NCBI GenBank assembly: GCA_024398935.1
Contig: JAKSIH010000025.1
Location: 1-40,542, forward strand
Direction of reading: 5' to 3'
DNA length: 40,542 nt
DNA from: Fibrobacter sp.
GTDB lineage: Bacteria; Fibrobacterota; Fibrobacteria; Fibrobacterales; Fibrobacteraceae
The notes below the pieces were generated by a model. The model made no database searches. It was not told the DNA's origin and saw only the letters and a list, made by a program, of their open reading frames with translations. Position numbers and translations under genes: made by a program. Every line of letters begins with the position of its first letter. The stretch's first letter is position 1. Positions 7,466 to 14,939 of the stretch are shown in pieces.

Positions 7466-8071
7466 ATGTCCTCTTTCCGTGGACCTAAGGGCAAGGTTGC
7501 CCGTTCCTTGGACCTTGCTGTTTCTAACAAGACTCAGAAGGCTCTCGACCGTCGTCATTTTGCACCTGGCCAGCATGGTCAGAACCGCAAGAAGTCCGCT
7601 TCTGTGTACAAGCAGCAGTTGGTCGAAAAGCAGCGTCTTCGCTTCACCTACAACATTTCCGAAGCACAGCTCGCTAAGGCTTACACCGAAGCAAACCGTC
7701 GCGACGGTTCTGCAGGTGACAACCTGATGATCTTGCTGGAAACCCGTCTGGACGCAGCAGTGCTCCGCATGGGCTTCGCTCGGACCATCTTTGCTGCTCG
7801 TCAGTATGTTGCTCACGGTCACTTCACCGTGAACGGCGTTCGTAGCTTCTCTCCCGCTCGTCAGCTCAAGGCCGGCGACGTGATCGCAGTTCGCGAACAG
7901 TCTAAGGAACATGTTCAGATCAAGGAAGCACTGGCCGCTGGCGCAGCTGTTCCTGAATATCTGACTGTCGATGCAAACAAGATGGAAGGCTCTCTCGTGA
8001 AGCTCCCGCTCCGCGACCAGATCCCCGTTCAGCTGCAGGAACAGCTGGTTGTGGAATACTACTCTCGCTAA
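7466..8071 (+). CDS. rpsD: Small ribosomal subunit protein uS4
   Basis: 201 residues, close to the usual 200-206. S4 is a primary 16S rRNA binder that nucleates assembly of the 30S body. Seen: RRHFAPGQHGQNRKKSASVYKQQLVEKQRLRFTY-type core near residues 38-70, the S4 RNA-binding domain LETRLDAAVLRMGFARTIFAARQYVAHGHFTVNG at about 90-125, and the C-terminal QLVVEYYSR. The zinc-binding Cys pairs of many S4 proteins are absent, so this is the cysteine-free form. The start at 7466 gives the conserved family beginning; the frame continues upstream without homology. The gene stands alone, not next to rpsM, rpsK, rpoA or rplQ. GAGG lies 5 bases upstream of the ATG. Confidence 0.97.
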   Translation: MSSFRGPKGKVARSLDLAVSNKTQKALDRRHFAPGQHGQNRKKSASVYKQQLVEKQRLRFTYNISEAQLAKAYTEANRRDGSAGDNLMILLETRLDAAVLRMGFARTIFAARQYVAHGHFTVNGVRSFSPARQLKAGDVIAVREQSKEHVQIKEALAAGAAVPEYLTVDANKMEGSLVKLPLRDQIPVQLQEQLVVEYYSR

Positions 8072-8109
8072 CGCTAGAGTTGATCCAACGACAACTGGAA
8101 CATTTGGAG

Positions 8110-8141
8110 ACACCTCGCGCAAGCGGGGTGTTTCTTTTTTT
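8110..8141 (+). terminator. Rho-independent terminator of rpsD
   Basis: ACACCTCGC (8110-8118) pairs with GCGGGGTGT (8123-8131) with one G-U pair and a GCAA tetraloop, followed by a T-rich tract (TTCTTTTTTTC). It is a strong canonical terminator 39 bases after the rpsD stop. Confidence 0.93.
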
Positions 8142-8326
8142 CTGCATTTTTCCTACAGGCAACCCAACTCCATTATTCTATTCCATCGGCAAAGCCCCTT
8201 TCGTCATATAATACAAAGCGTATAATAAAACAAAAATTTCTACCAACAAAGTTCAAGAATTTTACATTTTTACAACAAATAAGCGATTTTTGTATAACAA
8301 ACGATTCTTTTTCACAAAATCAAACC

Positions 8327-8334
8327 TATATTTG
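8327..8334 (+). promoter_or_regulatory. TATATTTG promoter-like element, 5 nt before start
   Basis: TATATTTG ends 5 bases before the ATG at 8340, with no Shine-Dalgarno sequence between them. The preceding bases (8200-8326) are AT-rich with no obvious -33 TTTG at the right distance. The gap 8142-8326 shows nothing else. Confidence 0.42.
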
Positions 8335-8339
8335 ATGAT

Positions 8340-9152
8340 ATGAAAAGCATTGTAAGTTATACCGATTTTCGGCAATACATATCGGACTTCTACGAAGAAA
8401 GAAAACGAACCTCCGCCTTTTCTTGGCGGGAGTTCAACAAGCTGGCAGGGTACACCTCCCCCAACTACCTAAAATTGGTTTGCGACGGCAAAAGCAAGTT
8501 AAGCAAAACCAAGGTGGAATTAGTGGCCAAAGCCATGAACCTAGCCGGATACGAGTTAACCTATTTTGACTTGATGGTCTCCCTTGACAACGCAAAGGAA
8601 GCGTCTCAGAAAAAGGAAATTCTGCTGGAAATGGATTGCATAGCCAAGGAGCACAAGGCCCGCATTGTTGACAGCGACGCATTTGAGTTTTACCAGTCCT
8701 GGGAATATCCTGTAATCCGAGAGCTGGCTCCCATGATGCCAGGAGCAAAGCCTCACGAATTGGCGGCAGCCTGCAACGAAGATATTTCGGCAGAGGACGT
8801 AAGCCGTATTTTAAAATTTCTTGTGAAGCGGGGGTTCCTGAAGTCTGAAAATGGAAATTACACCCAGACCGAAAAAACGGTAATCGCCTCTAAGGAAGCA
8901 CTGCCTTTGGCCATCCGTTCCATGCATAGGGAAATGGCAAACTACGCCGAAAAAGCGGTGGACAAATATTCCGTAGAGGAACGCCATTTCATGGGAATCA
9001 CCATGGGGGTTAACGCGGAACTTTATGGCAAAGTGGTGGCGGAACTGGAGGATTGCTGCAGACGCATCAATGCCATTACCGCAGACTGCGATAATCTGGA
9101 CCAGGTCTATCGCATGAACATTCAATTCTTCCCATTCACAAAAAAGGTCTAG
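8340..9152 (+). CDS. TIGR02147/DUF4423 family regulator-like protein
   Basis: 270 residues. This family is strongly expanded in Fibrobacter and its molecular role is not established. The N-terminal part (about 1-75) reads as a helix-turn-helix-like domain: YTDFRQYISDFYEERKRT, then SWREFNKLAGYTSPNYLKLVCDGKSKLS. The DUF4423 part includes the hallmark FYQSWEYPVIRELAPMM at about residues 119-135, followed by a winged-helix-like ISAEDVSRILKFLVKRGFL. No signal peptide, so cytoplasmic. The stop is followed after 9 bases by a lipoprotein gene with its own AGGAGG site, so the two form an operon. A DNA-binding role in controlling the downstream surface protein is inference. A second such pair lies at 22003-24970. 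Confidence 0.88.
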   Translation: MKSIVSYTDFRQYISDFYEERKRTSAFSWREFNKLAGYTSPNYLKLVCDGKSKLSKTKVELVAKAMNLAGYELTYFDLMVSLDNAKEASQKKEILLEMDCIAKEHKARIVDSDAFEFYQSWEYPVIRELAPMMPGAKPHELAAACNEDISAEDVSRILKFLVKRGFLKSENGNYTQTEKTVIASKEALPLAIRSMHREMANYAEKAVDKYSVEERHFMGITMGVNAELYGKVVAELEDCCRRINAITADCDNLDQVYRMNIQFFPFTKKV

Positions 9153-9161
9153 GAGGCAATC

Positions 9162-10448
9162 ATGAAAAAAATCATCTTGGCGGCAGGAACCCTCAGTTTA
9201 TTGATGTTTGCAGCATGCTCCGACGACAACACTGCTGGCAACGCCGTAGAACCCAACGGCATTGCAGACCTTTCTTCTTCTAGTGAAGAAATTCCGGGAA
9301 CAAGCGAAGAAAATCCAACAGGAAACGATGACGTTCCAAGCGAAAGTTCTTCCAGCGGCAACCAGCCCATAGACCCACCATCGGTCCGCCCCCCTATCAC
9401 AATCGATTTCGAGTCCATAAACACCTTTACTACGGTCCCTACGGACAAACGAAAACTTGGAAAAACAATTATTTCTGTTTACAAGGAAGAAAACGCAGCC
9501 TCTGGAAACTGCACCGTGGGTGAGCAGGAACTAACCGGCATTGTAAAAATCAACGACGGTCTCATTACCCGAGCCTACTCCGGAAGAAACCTAAAGGTTA
9601 AAGTGCCCGACATAGTCTATATGCTCAAAAAGACCTGTGCCTACACATTAGACGCAGCAAATCAGACCATAGACTCTCTCAACGTCCAGGGAGATTCCTT
9701 TGACTTCGCCTGCATTTCGGGTTCCGACTACATGTCCATCGACGATGCTTTGGGGAGATTTAAAAATATCATGACTTCAAGCTGTACACAGCTGGATATG
9801 CAAGCCAGTCTTGACTCTCTCGATAGTGCAAGAACAGCAAATGCACCTGTCCCCATCATTTTCTCTGATGAAGATCCAAACGAAAAAATCATTCTGGACA
9901 CAACCTCAAGAACCTTGGCAAGCTACGCGTTGCAATACGCAAAGCCCGAGGAATTGTCCTTTGACCCACACGTCATGGCATATAACAGCAATCTCAGGAA
10001 GGACTGCTTTACTGCCATGGACAGGTACAAGGAATCCAATGGGATCATCACCATCAATTCCGAGCCGATTATGCCTATTGAAAGGGAGGCCATCCCGGCA
10101 TGCTACCCGGCAACCAGTTCCATAGTGGATTTCACCAGTCGGGACGAATCTTGCAAGTATTATCTGGTGGGCAGTGACGACGGTGCCCAGCCTACAGGAC
10201 ACGTGCTAAGCAAAATCACCAAGGACACCATCGAAACCATCAGTATTAGTCCTGGTGGAGCATGCATGCGAACGGAAGCCTATTTCACCGTCTATTTCTT
10301 GATTGAAGACTGCGAAGGACTCATCGACGAGAATACCACCGTAGTCCATCGCGGTGCCAGAAGCAAACGATGGAAATGCGAAGAGGGTAACTATAGCCCC
10401 ACGCTCAAGGCTCAATCCTACGGGGAATGGTACAGCGAAAGCTTATAA
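9162..10448 (+). CDS. Surface or periplasmic lipoprotein of unknown function
   Basis: 428 residues. The N-terminal MKKIILAAGTLSLLMFAAC is a type II signal peptide with lipobox FAAC and lipidated Cys19, followed by acidic residues. A low-complexity Ser/Glu/Pro linker (about 35-75, with SSSSEE and SSSSG runs) is typical of Fibrobacter exported proteins. The folded remainder contains at least ten Cys, spaced so that disulfides are plausible, for example KKTCAY, FACISG, SSCTQ, RKDCFT and PACYP. No catalytic motif is recognised. AGGAGG lies 6 bases before the ATG. It is co-transcribed with the TIGR02147 protein upstream and followed by a strong terminator. It could be a substrate-binding or surface protein controlled by its partner. 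Confidence 0.82.
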   Translation: MKKIILAAGTLSLLMFAACSDDNTAGNAVEPNGIADLSSSSEEIPGTSEENPTGNDDVPSESSSSGNQPIDPPSVRPPITIDFESINTFTTVPTDKRKLGKTIISVYKEENAASGNCTVGEQELTGIVKINDGLITRAYSGRNLKVKVPDIVYMLKKTCAYTLDAANQTIDSLNVQGDSFDFACISGSDYMSIDDALGRFKNIMTSSCTQLDMQASLDSLDSARTANAPVPIIFSDEDPNEKIILDTTSRTLASYALQYAKPEELSFDPHVMAYNSNLRKDCFTAMDRYKESNGIITINSEPIMPIEREAIPACYPATSSIVDFTSRDESCKYYLVGSDDGAQPTGHVLSKITKDTIETISISPGGACMRTEAYFTVYFLIEDCEGLIDENTTVVHRGARSKRWKCEEGNYSPTLKAQSYGEWYSESL

Positions 10449-10473
10449 CATTTTACACCTTTTCAATAAAGCA

Positions 10474-10510
10474 AGCCTTGCAAAAGAGAACTTTTGCAAG
10501 GCTCGTCTTT
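10474..10510 (+). terminator. Strong hairpin terminator after the lipoprotein gene
   Basis: A perfect 13-bp stem (10474-10486 with 10491-10503) closed by an AGAA loop, followed by CGTCTTTAT. It lies 26 bases after the stop at 10448. The T-tract is weak but stem stability is high. Confidence 0.8.
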
Positions 10511-10618
10511 ATAGATTCATTCTATACCGATATTTCTTTTCGCAACTTAAGTCGTTTGTGAGAAAAAGTTATTGAAAAATGTACAGCTCAGTAGGGATTT
10601 TGGTAAGAAAAACAACCT

Positions 10619-10684
10619 TTTGAATTCACTTTTTTCTATTATTCAAATGGAATAATCCACTCTGTATAGAACAAAAATCTATAC
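10619..10684 (+). promoter_or_regulatory. Promoter region with two inverted repeats
   Basis: Two separate perfect 7-bp inverted repeats precede the 38-codon gene: ATTATTC (10638-10644)/GAATAAT (10650-10656), and GTATAGA (10664-10670)/TCTATAC (10678-10684). A TTGAAT/TATTAT-like pair overlaps the first repeat. Their position 30-75 bases before the first gene of a lipid-related operon suggests operators for a dimeric regulator. The rest of the gap 10511-10618 shows nothing clear. Confidence 0.45.
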
Positions 10685-10712
10685 TTTTACCATACTCACA
10701 AGAGGTGATTTT

Positions 10713-10829
10713 ATGGCAAGCAAAATTTTCAAGGGCATACTCAGAGCTGCAGTCGTCCTGATTGCTCTCTTCGGCATTTATCATGTTTATATATCCCGCA
10801 AGCTGGATCAAGAAGACTTCAACGGATAA
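10713..10829 (+). CDS. 38-residue single-pass membrane peptide
   Basis: The reading frame is MASKIFKGILRAAVVLIALF followed by GIYHVYISRKLDQEDFNG: a short basic start, one transmembrane helix (about residues 8-26) and a charged tail. AGGTGA lies 5 bases before the ATG, and the stop is followed directly by a strong AGGAGG site for the next gene, 11 bases on. Good ribosome binding site, operon position and coherent topology make it a real gene despite its size. I know no family. It could be a small accessory or stability subunit for an envelope enzyme encoded downstream. Confidence 0.65.
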   Translation: MASKIFKGILRAAVVLIALFGIYHVYISRKLDQEDFNG

Positions 10830-10840
10830 GGAGGTTACCT

Positions 10841-11611
10841 ATGGAAATCAATAAAGACATCGCAGACCTCCAGGAAGCCGAGGCCCGCCGTCACAAAGAC
10901 AAAAAGTTTATCCTGTGCTACCACTCCCTGACAGTGAAGAACTGCAAGAAGGCCGTGGTTGAAATCCGTAAGATTGCCGAAGCGGCAGGTGCGCCTATTT
11001 CTATCGCCGTGGTTCCCTCCGTCGGTGGCGTTCCCGAATCCGAAGTCGAATTTTTCCACGACGAAATCGAGAAGTTTGTAAACGACGGCTACGAAATCCT
11101 CCTTCATGGAACCCGCCATCGCGCAGACCTGTTCATCAACAGAAACTTCATTGGACGTATGGCCCTGTGGCTTTCCAACAATGGAGCTGAATTCGCAGGT
11201 CTCAACGAACGTTTCTCCCAGAATCTTCTTAGCCGTAGCCTGAAGCTGTGGAAGGCAAACGGAGCCGGACAGCCCACAGGATTCATTCCGCCGGTCTGGA
11301 CCGCAAACAAGTTTCTGAAGAATCAGGCCCTGGAAATGTTTGACTACTACGAAGATCTCGGTCACATCTACAAGAAGACGGACCTAAGCTTCAGCTCTAT
11401 CCGTTCCAAGGTTCTTACCTTCTCTATTCTCCCCAATTGCATTTTGAACATCGCCCAAAGTGCCGCATGCCTTACCATGCTGCTTCCTGGAGGAATTCCC
11501 CGTCTGATTATCCACACCAGCGATTTCCAGACTATCGGCGACAAGCGACTGCTGAACATGGTCCGCTACGCCAGTTCCATCCGCGAAAAAATCATGTATA
11601 GGGATCTCTAA
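10841..11611 (+). CDS. DUF2334-like polysaccharide deacetylase family protein
   Basis: 256 residues, no signal peptide. Seen: FILCYHSLT near residues 24-32, AVVPSVGGV at about 58-66, a conserved YEILLHGTRHRADLF (about 86-100), then TGFIPPVWTANKF, which is the GFxPPxW motif of DUF2334 proteins, and a late IIHTSDF. These motifs correspond to metal-binding and catalytic positions of NodB-like deacetylases, in the divergent DUF2334 arrangement. The excellent AGGAGG site sits 7 bases before the ATG. The stop is 3 bases from the acyl-CoA synthetase start, so the two are co-translated. The substrate is not known. A glycolipid or other acylated sugar would fit the neighbours, but this is inference. 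Confidence 0.7.
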   Translation: MEINKDIADLQEAEARRHKDKKFILCYHSLTVKNCKKAVVEIRKIAEAAGAPISIAVVPSVGGVPESEVEFFHDEIEKFVNDGYEILLHGTRHRADLFINRNFIGRMALWLSNNGAEFAGLNERFSQNLLSRSLKLWKANGAGQPTGFIPPVWTANKFLKNQALEMFDYYEDLGHIYKKTDLSFSSIRSKVLTFSILPNCILNIAQSAACLTMLLPGGIPRLIIHTSDFQTIGDKRLLNMVRYASSIREKIMYRDL

Positions 11612-11614
11612 AAA

Positions 11615-13339
11615 ATGATCTTAAATAAGTTCCTTTCCCGAGTTGATTTCGATTCCTACGAAGATCTTCACGAAAATTTCAAGATTTCCATTCCAGAAAA
11701 TTTCAACTTCGCCTACGATGTCGTGGACGAATACGCAAGAACCGAGCCCAAGCGCGAAGCCCTTGTCTGGTGCGATGACAACGACGAAAGCCATATCTTT
11801 ACCTTCAAGGATATTTCCATAGCATCCCAGCGTACGGCAAACTTCCTGGTGGACCAAGGAATCAAGAAGGGTGACCGCGTGATGCTCATCCTGCGTCGCC
11901 ACTACGAATTCTGGTTTTTCATTTTGGCTCTGCACCGCATTGGCGCCATTGTCATCCCGGCAACCAACATGCTTTCCGCCCACGACCTGGAATACCGCTT
12001 TAACGCGGCGGACATCAAGATGGTGGTATCCTATGACGAGCCGTCCCTCCAGAAGGAAGTGGAAACAGCAAAGGCACAGTGTCCCTCCGTGGAAAAGCTG
12101 GTAACCATCGGCGCACCCCGCCAGAACTGGATCAGCTTCTACGACGATTACGAAATTCTCCCCCGGGAATTTAAGCGTCCCACGGGCGAAGCAGGAACCA
12201 AGAACGACGATATTATGCTGGTGTATTTCACCAGCGGCACCTCCAGCAACCCAAAGATGGTGGCGCACACCTTTACCTACCCTCTGGGTCACATCAACAC
12301 CGCCCGATTCTGGCAGCATGTGGTAGACGGCGGTCGCCACCTGACCATTGCGGAAACCGGCTGGGCAAAGGCAATGTGGGGTAAGATCTACGGTCAGTGG
12401 ATTGCTGGTTCTGCAATTTTCGTCTATGACATGAACGTGTTTATCCCGGGCAAGATGATGGAAAAGATGGCGCAGTACAAGATCACAACCTTCTGCGCTC
12501 CTCCTACCGCATACCGCGCCCTCCTGCTTCTGGACCTGAGCAAGTACGACCTGTCCAGCCTGACTTACTGCACCACTGCAGGCGAAGCCCTCAGTTCCGA
12601 CATTTTCAACAAGTGGCTTGCAAAGACCGGCCACAAGCTTCATGAAGGCTACGGCCAGACGGAATCCACCCTCATTACCGGAAACTTCGAGTGGATGGAA
12701 TGCAAGCCCGGTTCCATGGGCAAGCCCTCCCCCGGCTACAACCTGGACATCATCAACTCCGACGGAACTTCCTGCGGCGTAGAGGAAGTGGGTGAAATCA
12801 TCATCCGCATCGACAGCGGCAAGCCCTTCGGCCTGTTCGGCGGATACTACCGCGACCCGGCCCGTACCGAGAAGGTTTTCGAAGGTGGCGTGTACCACAC
12901 GGGCGACACCGCCTGGAAGGACAAGGATGGCTACTACTGGTTCGTGGGACGTACCGATGACCTGATCAAGAGTTCCGGTTACCGCATTAGCCCCTTCGAA
13001 GTGGAAGAAGTTCTCCACCAGCACCCTGCAGTCATGGAAGTGGCCGTAACGGGCGTAGAGGATGCAACCCGCGGGCAGGCCGTGAAGGCAACCATCGTTC
13101 TTCATAAGGGTTATGAAGCCTCCAAGGAACTTGCCAAGGAAATCCAGCTGTTCACCAAGAAGGTGGCAGCAGCCTACAAGAGTCCCCGCTTCATCGACTT
13201 CGTGGATGAGCTGCCCAAGACCATCAGCGGAAAGATCCGTCGCGCAACCATCCGCGATAACGACAAAGAAAAAAAGAATGAAGAGGCCCAGGCAAAGGTC
13301 GCAGGAACACCCGGCGAATCCAAGAGCCATGAATCGTAG
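11615..13339 (+). CDS. AMP-forming acyl-CoA synthetase (medium-chain/MACS-like)
   Basis: 574 residues. ANL-superfamily enzyme expected to activate a carboxylic acid to an acyl-adenylate and then form the CoA thioester. Seen: the ATP-binding loop YFTSGTSSNPKMV (about residues 206-218), EGYGQTE (adenine pocket, about 346-352), YHTGD with the ATP-ribose Asp, GRTDDLIKSSGYRISPFEVE hinge, and PKTISGKIRR with the catalytic C-terminal Lys. The region GWAKAMWGKIYGQW resembles medium-chain acyl-CoA synthetases. A charged C-terminal tail of about 25 residues follows. No signal peptide. It lies 3 bases after the deacetylase-like gene and before fabF, suggesting a fatty-acyl or modified lipid pathway. Chain length cannot be determined from sequence reading. 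Confidence 0.88.
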   Translation: MILNKFLSRVDFDSYEDLHENFKISIPENFNFAYDVVDEYARTEPKREALVWCDDNDESHIFTFKDISIASQRTANFLVDQGIKKGDRVMLILRRHYEFWFFILALHRIGAIVIPATNMLSAHDLEYRFNAADIKMVVSYDEPSLQKEVETAKAQCPSVEKLVTIGAPRQNWISFYDDYEILPREFKRPTGEAGTKNDDIMLVYFTSGTSSNPKMVAHTFTYPLGHINTARFWQHVVDGGRHLTIAETGWAKAMWGKIYGQWIAGSAIFVYDMNVFIPGKMMEKMAQYKITTFCAPPTAYRALLLLDLSKYDLSSLTYCTTAGEALSSDIFNKWLAKTGHKLHEGYGQTESTLITGNFEWMECKPGSMGKPSPGYNLDIINSDGTSCGVEEVGEIIIRIDSGKPFGLFGGYYRDPARTEKVFEGGVYHTGDTAWKDKDGYYWFVGRTDDLIKSSGYRISPFEVEEVLHQHPAVMEVAVTGVEDATRGQAVKATIVLHKGYEASKELAKEIQLFTKKVAAAYKSPRFIDFVDELPKTISGKIRRATIRDNDKEKKNEEAQAKVAGTPGESKSHES

Positions 13340-13372
13340 ATAGCGGACCTCCGATCTGACAAAACTCTCGGG

Positions 13373-13402
13373 AATCCCGGCGTGTAACAGCGTCGGGATT
13401 TC
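13373..13402 (+). terminator. Hairpin terminator after the acyl-CoA synthetase gene
   Basis: AATCCCGGCG (13373-13382) pairs with CGTCGGGATT (13391-13400), with one G-U pair and an 8-base loop, then TTCT. It abuts the TATATTTG element of the next gene, so termination and initiation are packed together. Confidence 0.65.
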
Positions 13403-13410
13403 TATATTTG
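13403..13410 (+). promoter_or_regulatory. TATATTTG promoter-like element for fabF
   Basis: TATATTTG begins 33 bases before the fabF ATG. This would give a leader of about 20 bases containing GCGAGA as a weak ribosome binding site. Confidence 0.4.
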
Positions 13411-13435
13411 TGTTAAAACAATTAGCGAGAAATGT

Positions 13436-14686
13436 ATGAACAGAAGAAGAATCGTAATTACCGGTATGGGTGCCGTGACACCCGTAGGCAAGAACATTAA
13501 CGAGCTGTGGGACGCTATCCAGCACGAGAAGTGCGGTGTCGGCCCCATTACCCTGTTCGACGCTACTGATTGCCCGGTAAAGATTGCCGCCGAAGTGAAG
13601 GACTTCAAGCCCGAAGAACACGGCATCGATCCGAAGGAAGCCCGCCGTATGGCCCGCTTCACCCAGTTCCTGCTGGCAGCATCCAAGGAAGCTGTTGCCG
13701 ATGCAAAGCTTACCGAGGAAGACCTGCACGGAGACAACATCGGCGTCATCGCCGGTTGCGGCCTTGGCGGTATCGATGTAGTTGACTCCACTTTCAACCA
13801 GTACGTTGCTGGTGGCAAGCGTCGCGTTTCTCCCCTGGCCATGGCAGAACTTATCCCTAACGAAGGTGCAGCAAACGTTTCCATCAATCTTGGAATTACG
13901 GGCTGCGCCTGGACTGTCGCAACGGCCTGCGCTTCTGGCACAGACGCTATTGGCGTCGCCCTGGATGCAGTGCGTTCCGGCCGTCTGGACATCTGCCTTG
14001 CCGGCGGTTCCGAAAGCGGCATCAACGACTATTCCATCAAGGCCTTTGCTGGCATGCACGCCCTGACGGACAAGTTCAACGACTGCCCAGAAAAGGCAAG
14101 CCGCCCCTTCGACAAGGACCGCTCCGGCTTTATCATGGGCGAAGGCGGTGCCGTTCTCGTTCTCGAGGAACTGGAACATGCAAAGGCTCGCGGTGCAAAG
14201 ATCTATGCGGAACTTGCCGGCTACGGCGCATCTGCAGATGCTTACCACATCACTAGCCCCAAGCCCGATGGAAGCGGCTGCGCCAAGGCGATGCTTCGCG
14301 CCATCAAGGACGCTGGCATTGAACCTACCGACATTGACTACTACAATGCCCACGGTACTTCCACACACCTGAACGACGTGACGGAAACTGCCATGCTGAA
14401 GATTGCCCTGGGCGAACACGCCTACAAGATCAAGGTCTCCAGCACCAAGAGCATGACCGGCCATTGCGTCGGTGCCGCCGGCGTCTGCGAAGCCATTATC
14501 AGCACTCTTGCTGTTCGCGATTCCTTCTTCCCGGCTACCATCAACCTGGAAAATCCGGATCCGGAATGCGACCTGGACTACGTTCCCAACAAGGGTGTGA
14601 AGGGAAACATCGATGTTGCCGCATCTGCCTCTCTTGGCTTCGGCGGTCACAACGGCGTCGTGATCATCAAGAAGTATAACGGTTAA
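13436..14686 (+). CDS. fabF: Beta-ketoacyl-ACP synthase II (KAS II)
   Basis: 416 residues, the usual FabF length. It condenses malonyl-ACP with acyl-ACP in fatty acid elongation. Catalytic triad visible: Cys165 in VATACASGTDAIG, His306 in NAHGTSTHLND and His343 in SSTKSMTGHCVGAAG. The N-terminal RIVITGMGAVTPVG and C-terminal LGFGGHNGVVI-type end are standard. It is not in a typical fabD-fabG-acpP-fabF cluster: acpP and the other fab genes are not adjacent. It stands after a DUF2334 protein and an acyl-CoA synthetase, separated from them by a hairpin and a promoter-like element. It may be the housekeeping FabF or a paralog for a special lipid; the sequence alone does not decide. Confidence 0.95.
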   Translation: MNRRRIVITGMGAVTPVGKNINELWDAIQHEKCGVGPITLFDATDCPVKIAAEVKDFKPEEHGIDPKEARRMARFTQFLLAASKEAVADAKLTEEDLHGDNIGVIAGCGLGGIDVVDSTFNQYVAGGKRRVSPLAMAELIPNEGAANVSINLGITGCAWTVATACASGTDAIGVALDAVRSGRLDICLAGGSESGINDYSIKAFAGMHALTDKFNDCPEKASRPFDKDRSGFIMGEGGAVLVLEELEHAKARGAKIYAELAGYGASADAYHITSPKPDGSGCAKAMLRAIKDAGIEPTDIDYYNAHGTSTHLNDVTETAMLKIALGEHAYKIKVSSTKSMTGHCVGAAGVCEAIISTLAVRDSFFPATINLENPDPECDLDYVPNKGVKGNIDVAASASLGFGGHNGVVIIKKYNG

Positions 14687-14694
14687 ATAACACT

Positions 14695-14800
14695 CAAGGG
14701 GCTCTGCCCCTTGGAACCCCGTTAAAACGACAAGGCTTCGCAAGCAGAGCTTGCTTTGCCTGGTCCTTTTAAGTTTGAGGGGAAGCGAAGCTTCCTCCTC
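14695..14800. repeat. Cluster of short GC-rich palindromes
   Basis: CAAGGGGC (14695-14702) pairs perfectly with GCCCCTTG (14706-14713) around TCT. Nearby are GCAAGC-AGA-GCTTGC and an imperfect GGGGAAGC/GCTTCC palindrome. No T-tract follows the first, so these look like REP-type intergenic elements; the first may also act as the fabF 3' hairpin. A further GGGGGC/GCCCCC pair lies at about 14843-14858. Confidence 0.6.
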
Positions 14801-14873
14801 AAATGATTGCGGGTGATGTTAATAAGGATAATTTAAATGACAAGGGGGCTACCGCCCCCAACCCTCAACATGT

Positions 14874-14914
14874 AAAAAAGACCTCCCCTTACTTTCGTTG
14901 GGGAGGTCCTTTTA
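14874..14914. terminator. Bidirectional terminator between fabF and pilB
   Basis: GACCTCCCC (14880-14888) pairs perfectly with GGGGAGGTC (14900-14908) around an 11-base loop. CCTTTT follows on the plus strand and TTTTTT on the minus strand. It serves the minus-strand pilB operon, which ends at 14940. Confidence 0.9.
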
Positions 14915-14939
14915 ATTACAAGCGCTTGATGCCTAAGGA

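Noticed and set aside
8072..8339. Possible small RNA or tRNA between rpsD and the TIGR02147 gene
   Set aside because: Past the rpsD terminator the sequence is AT-rich, without a cloverleaf or a second stable hairpin.
11621..14743. A 1040-codon open frame on the minus strand
   Set aside because: It lies antisense to the acyl-CoA synthetase and fabF, both clearly homologous to known enzymes. The long frame is a codon-use shadow, and its translation has no recognisable domain.
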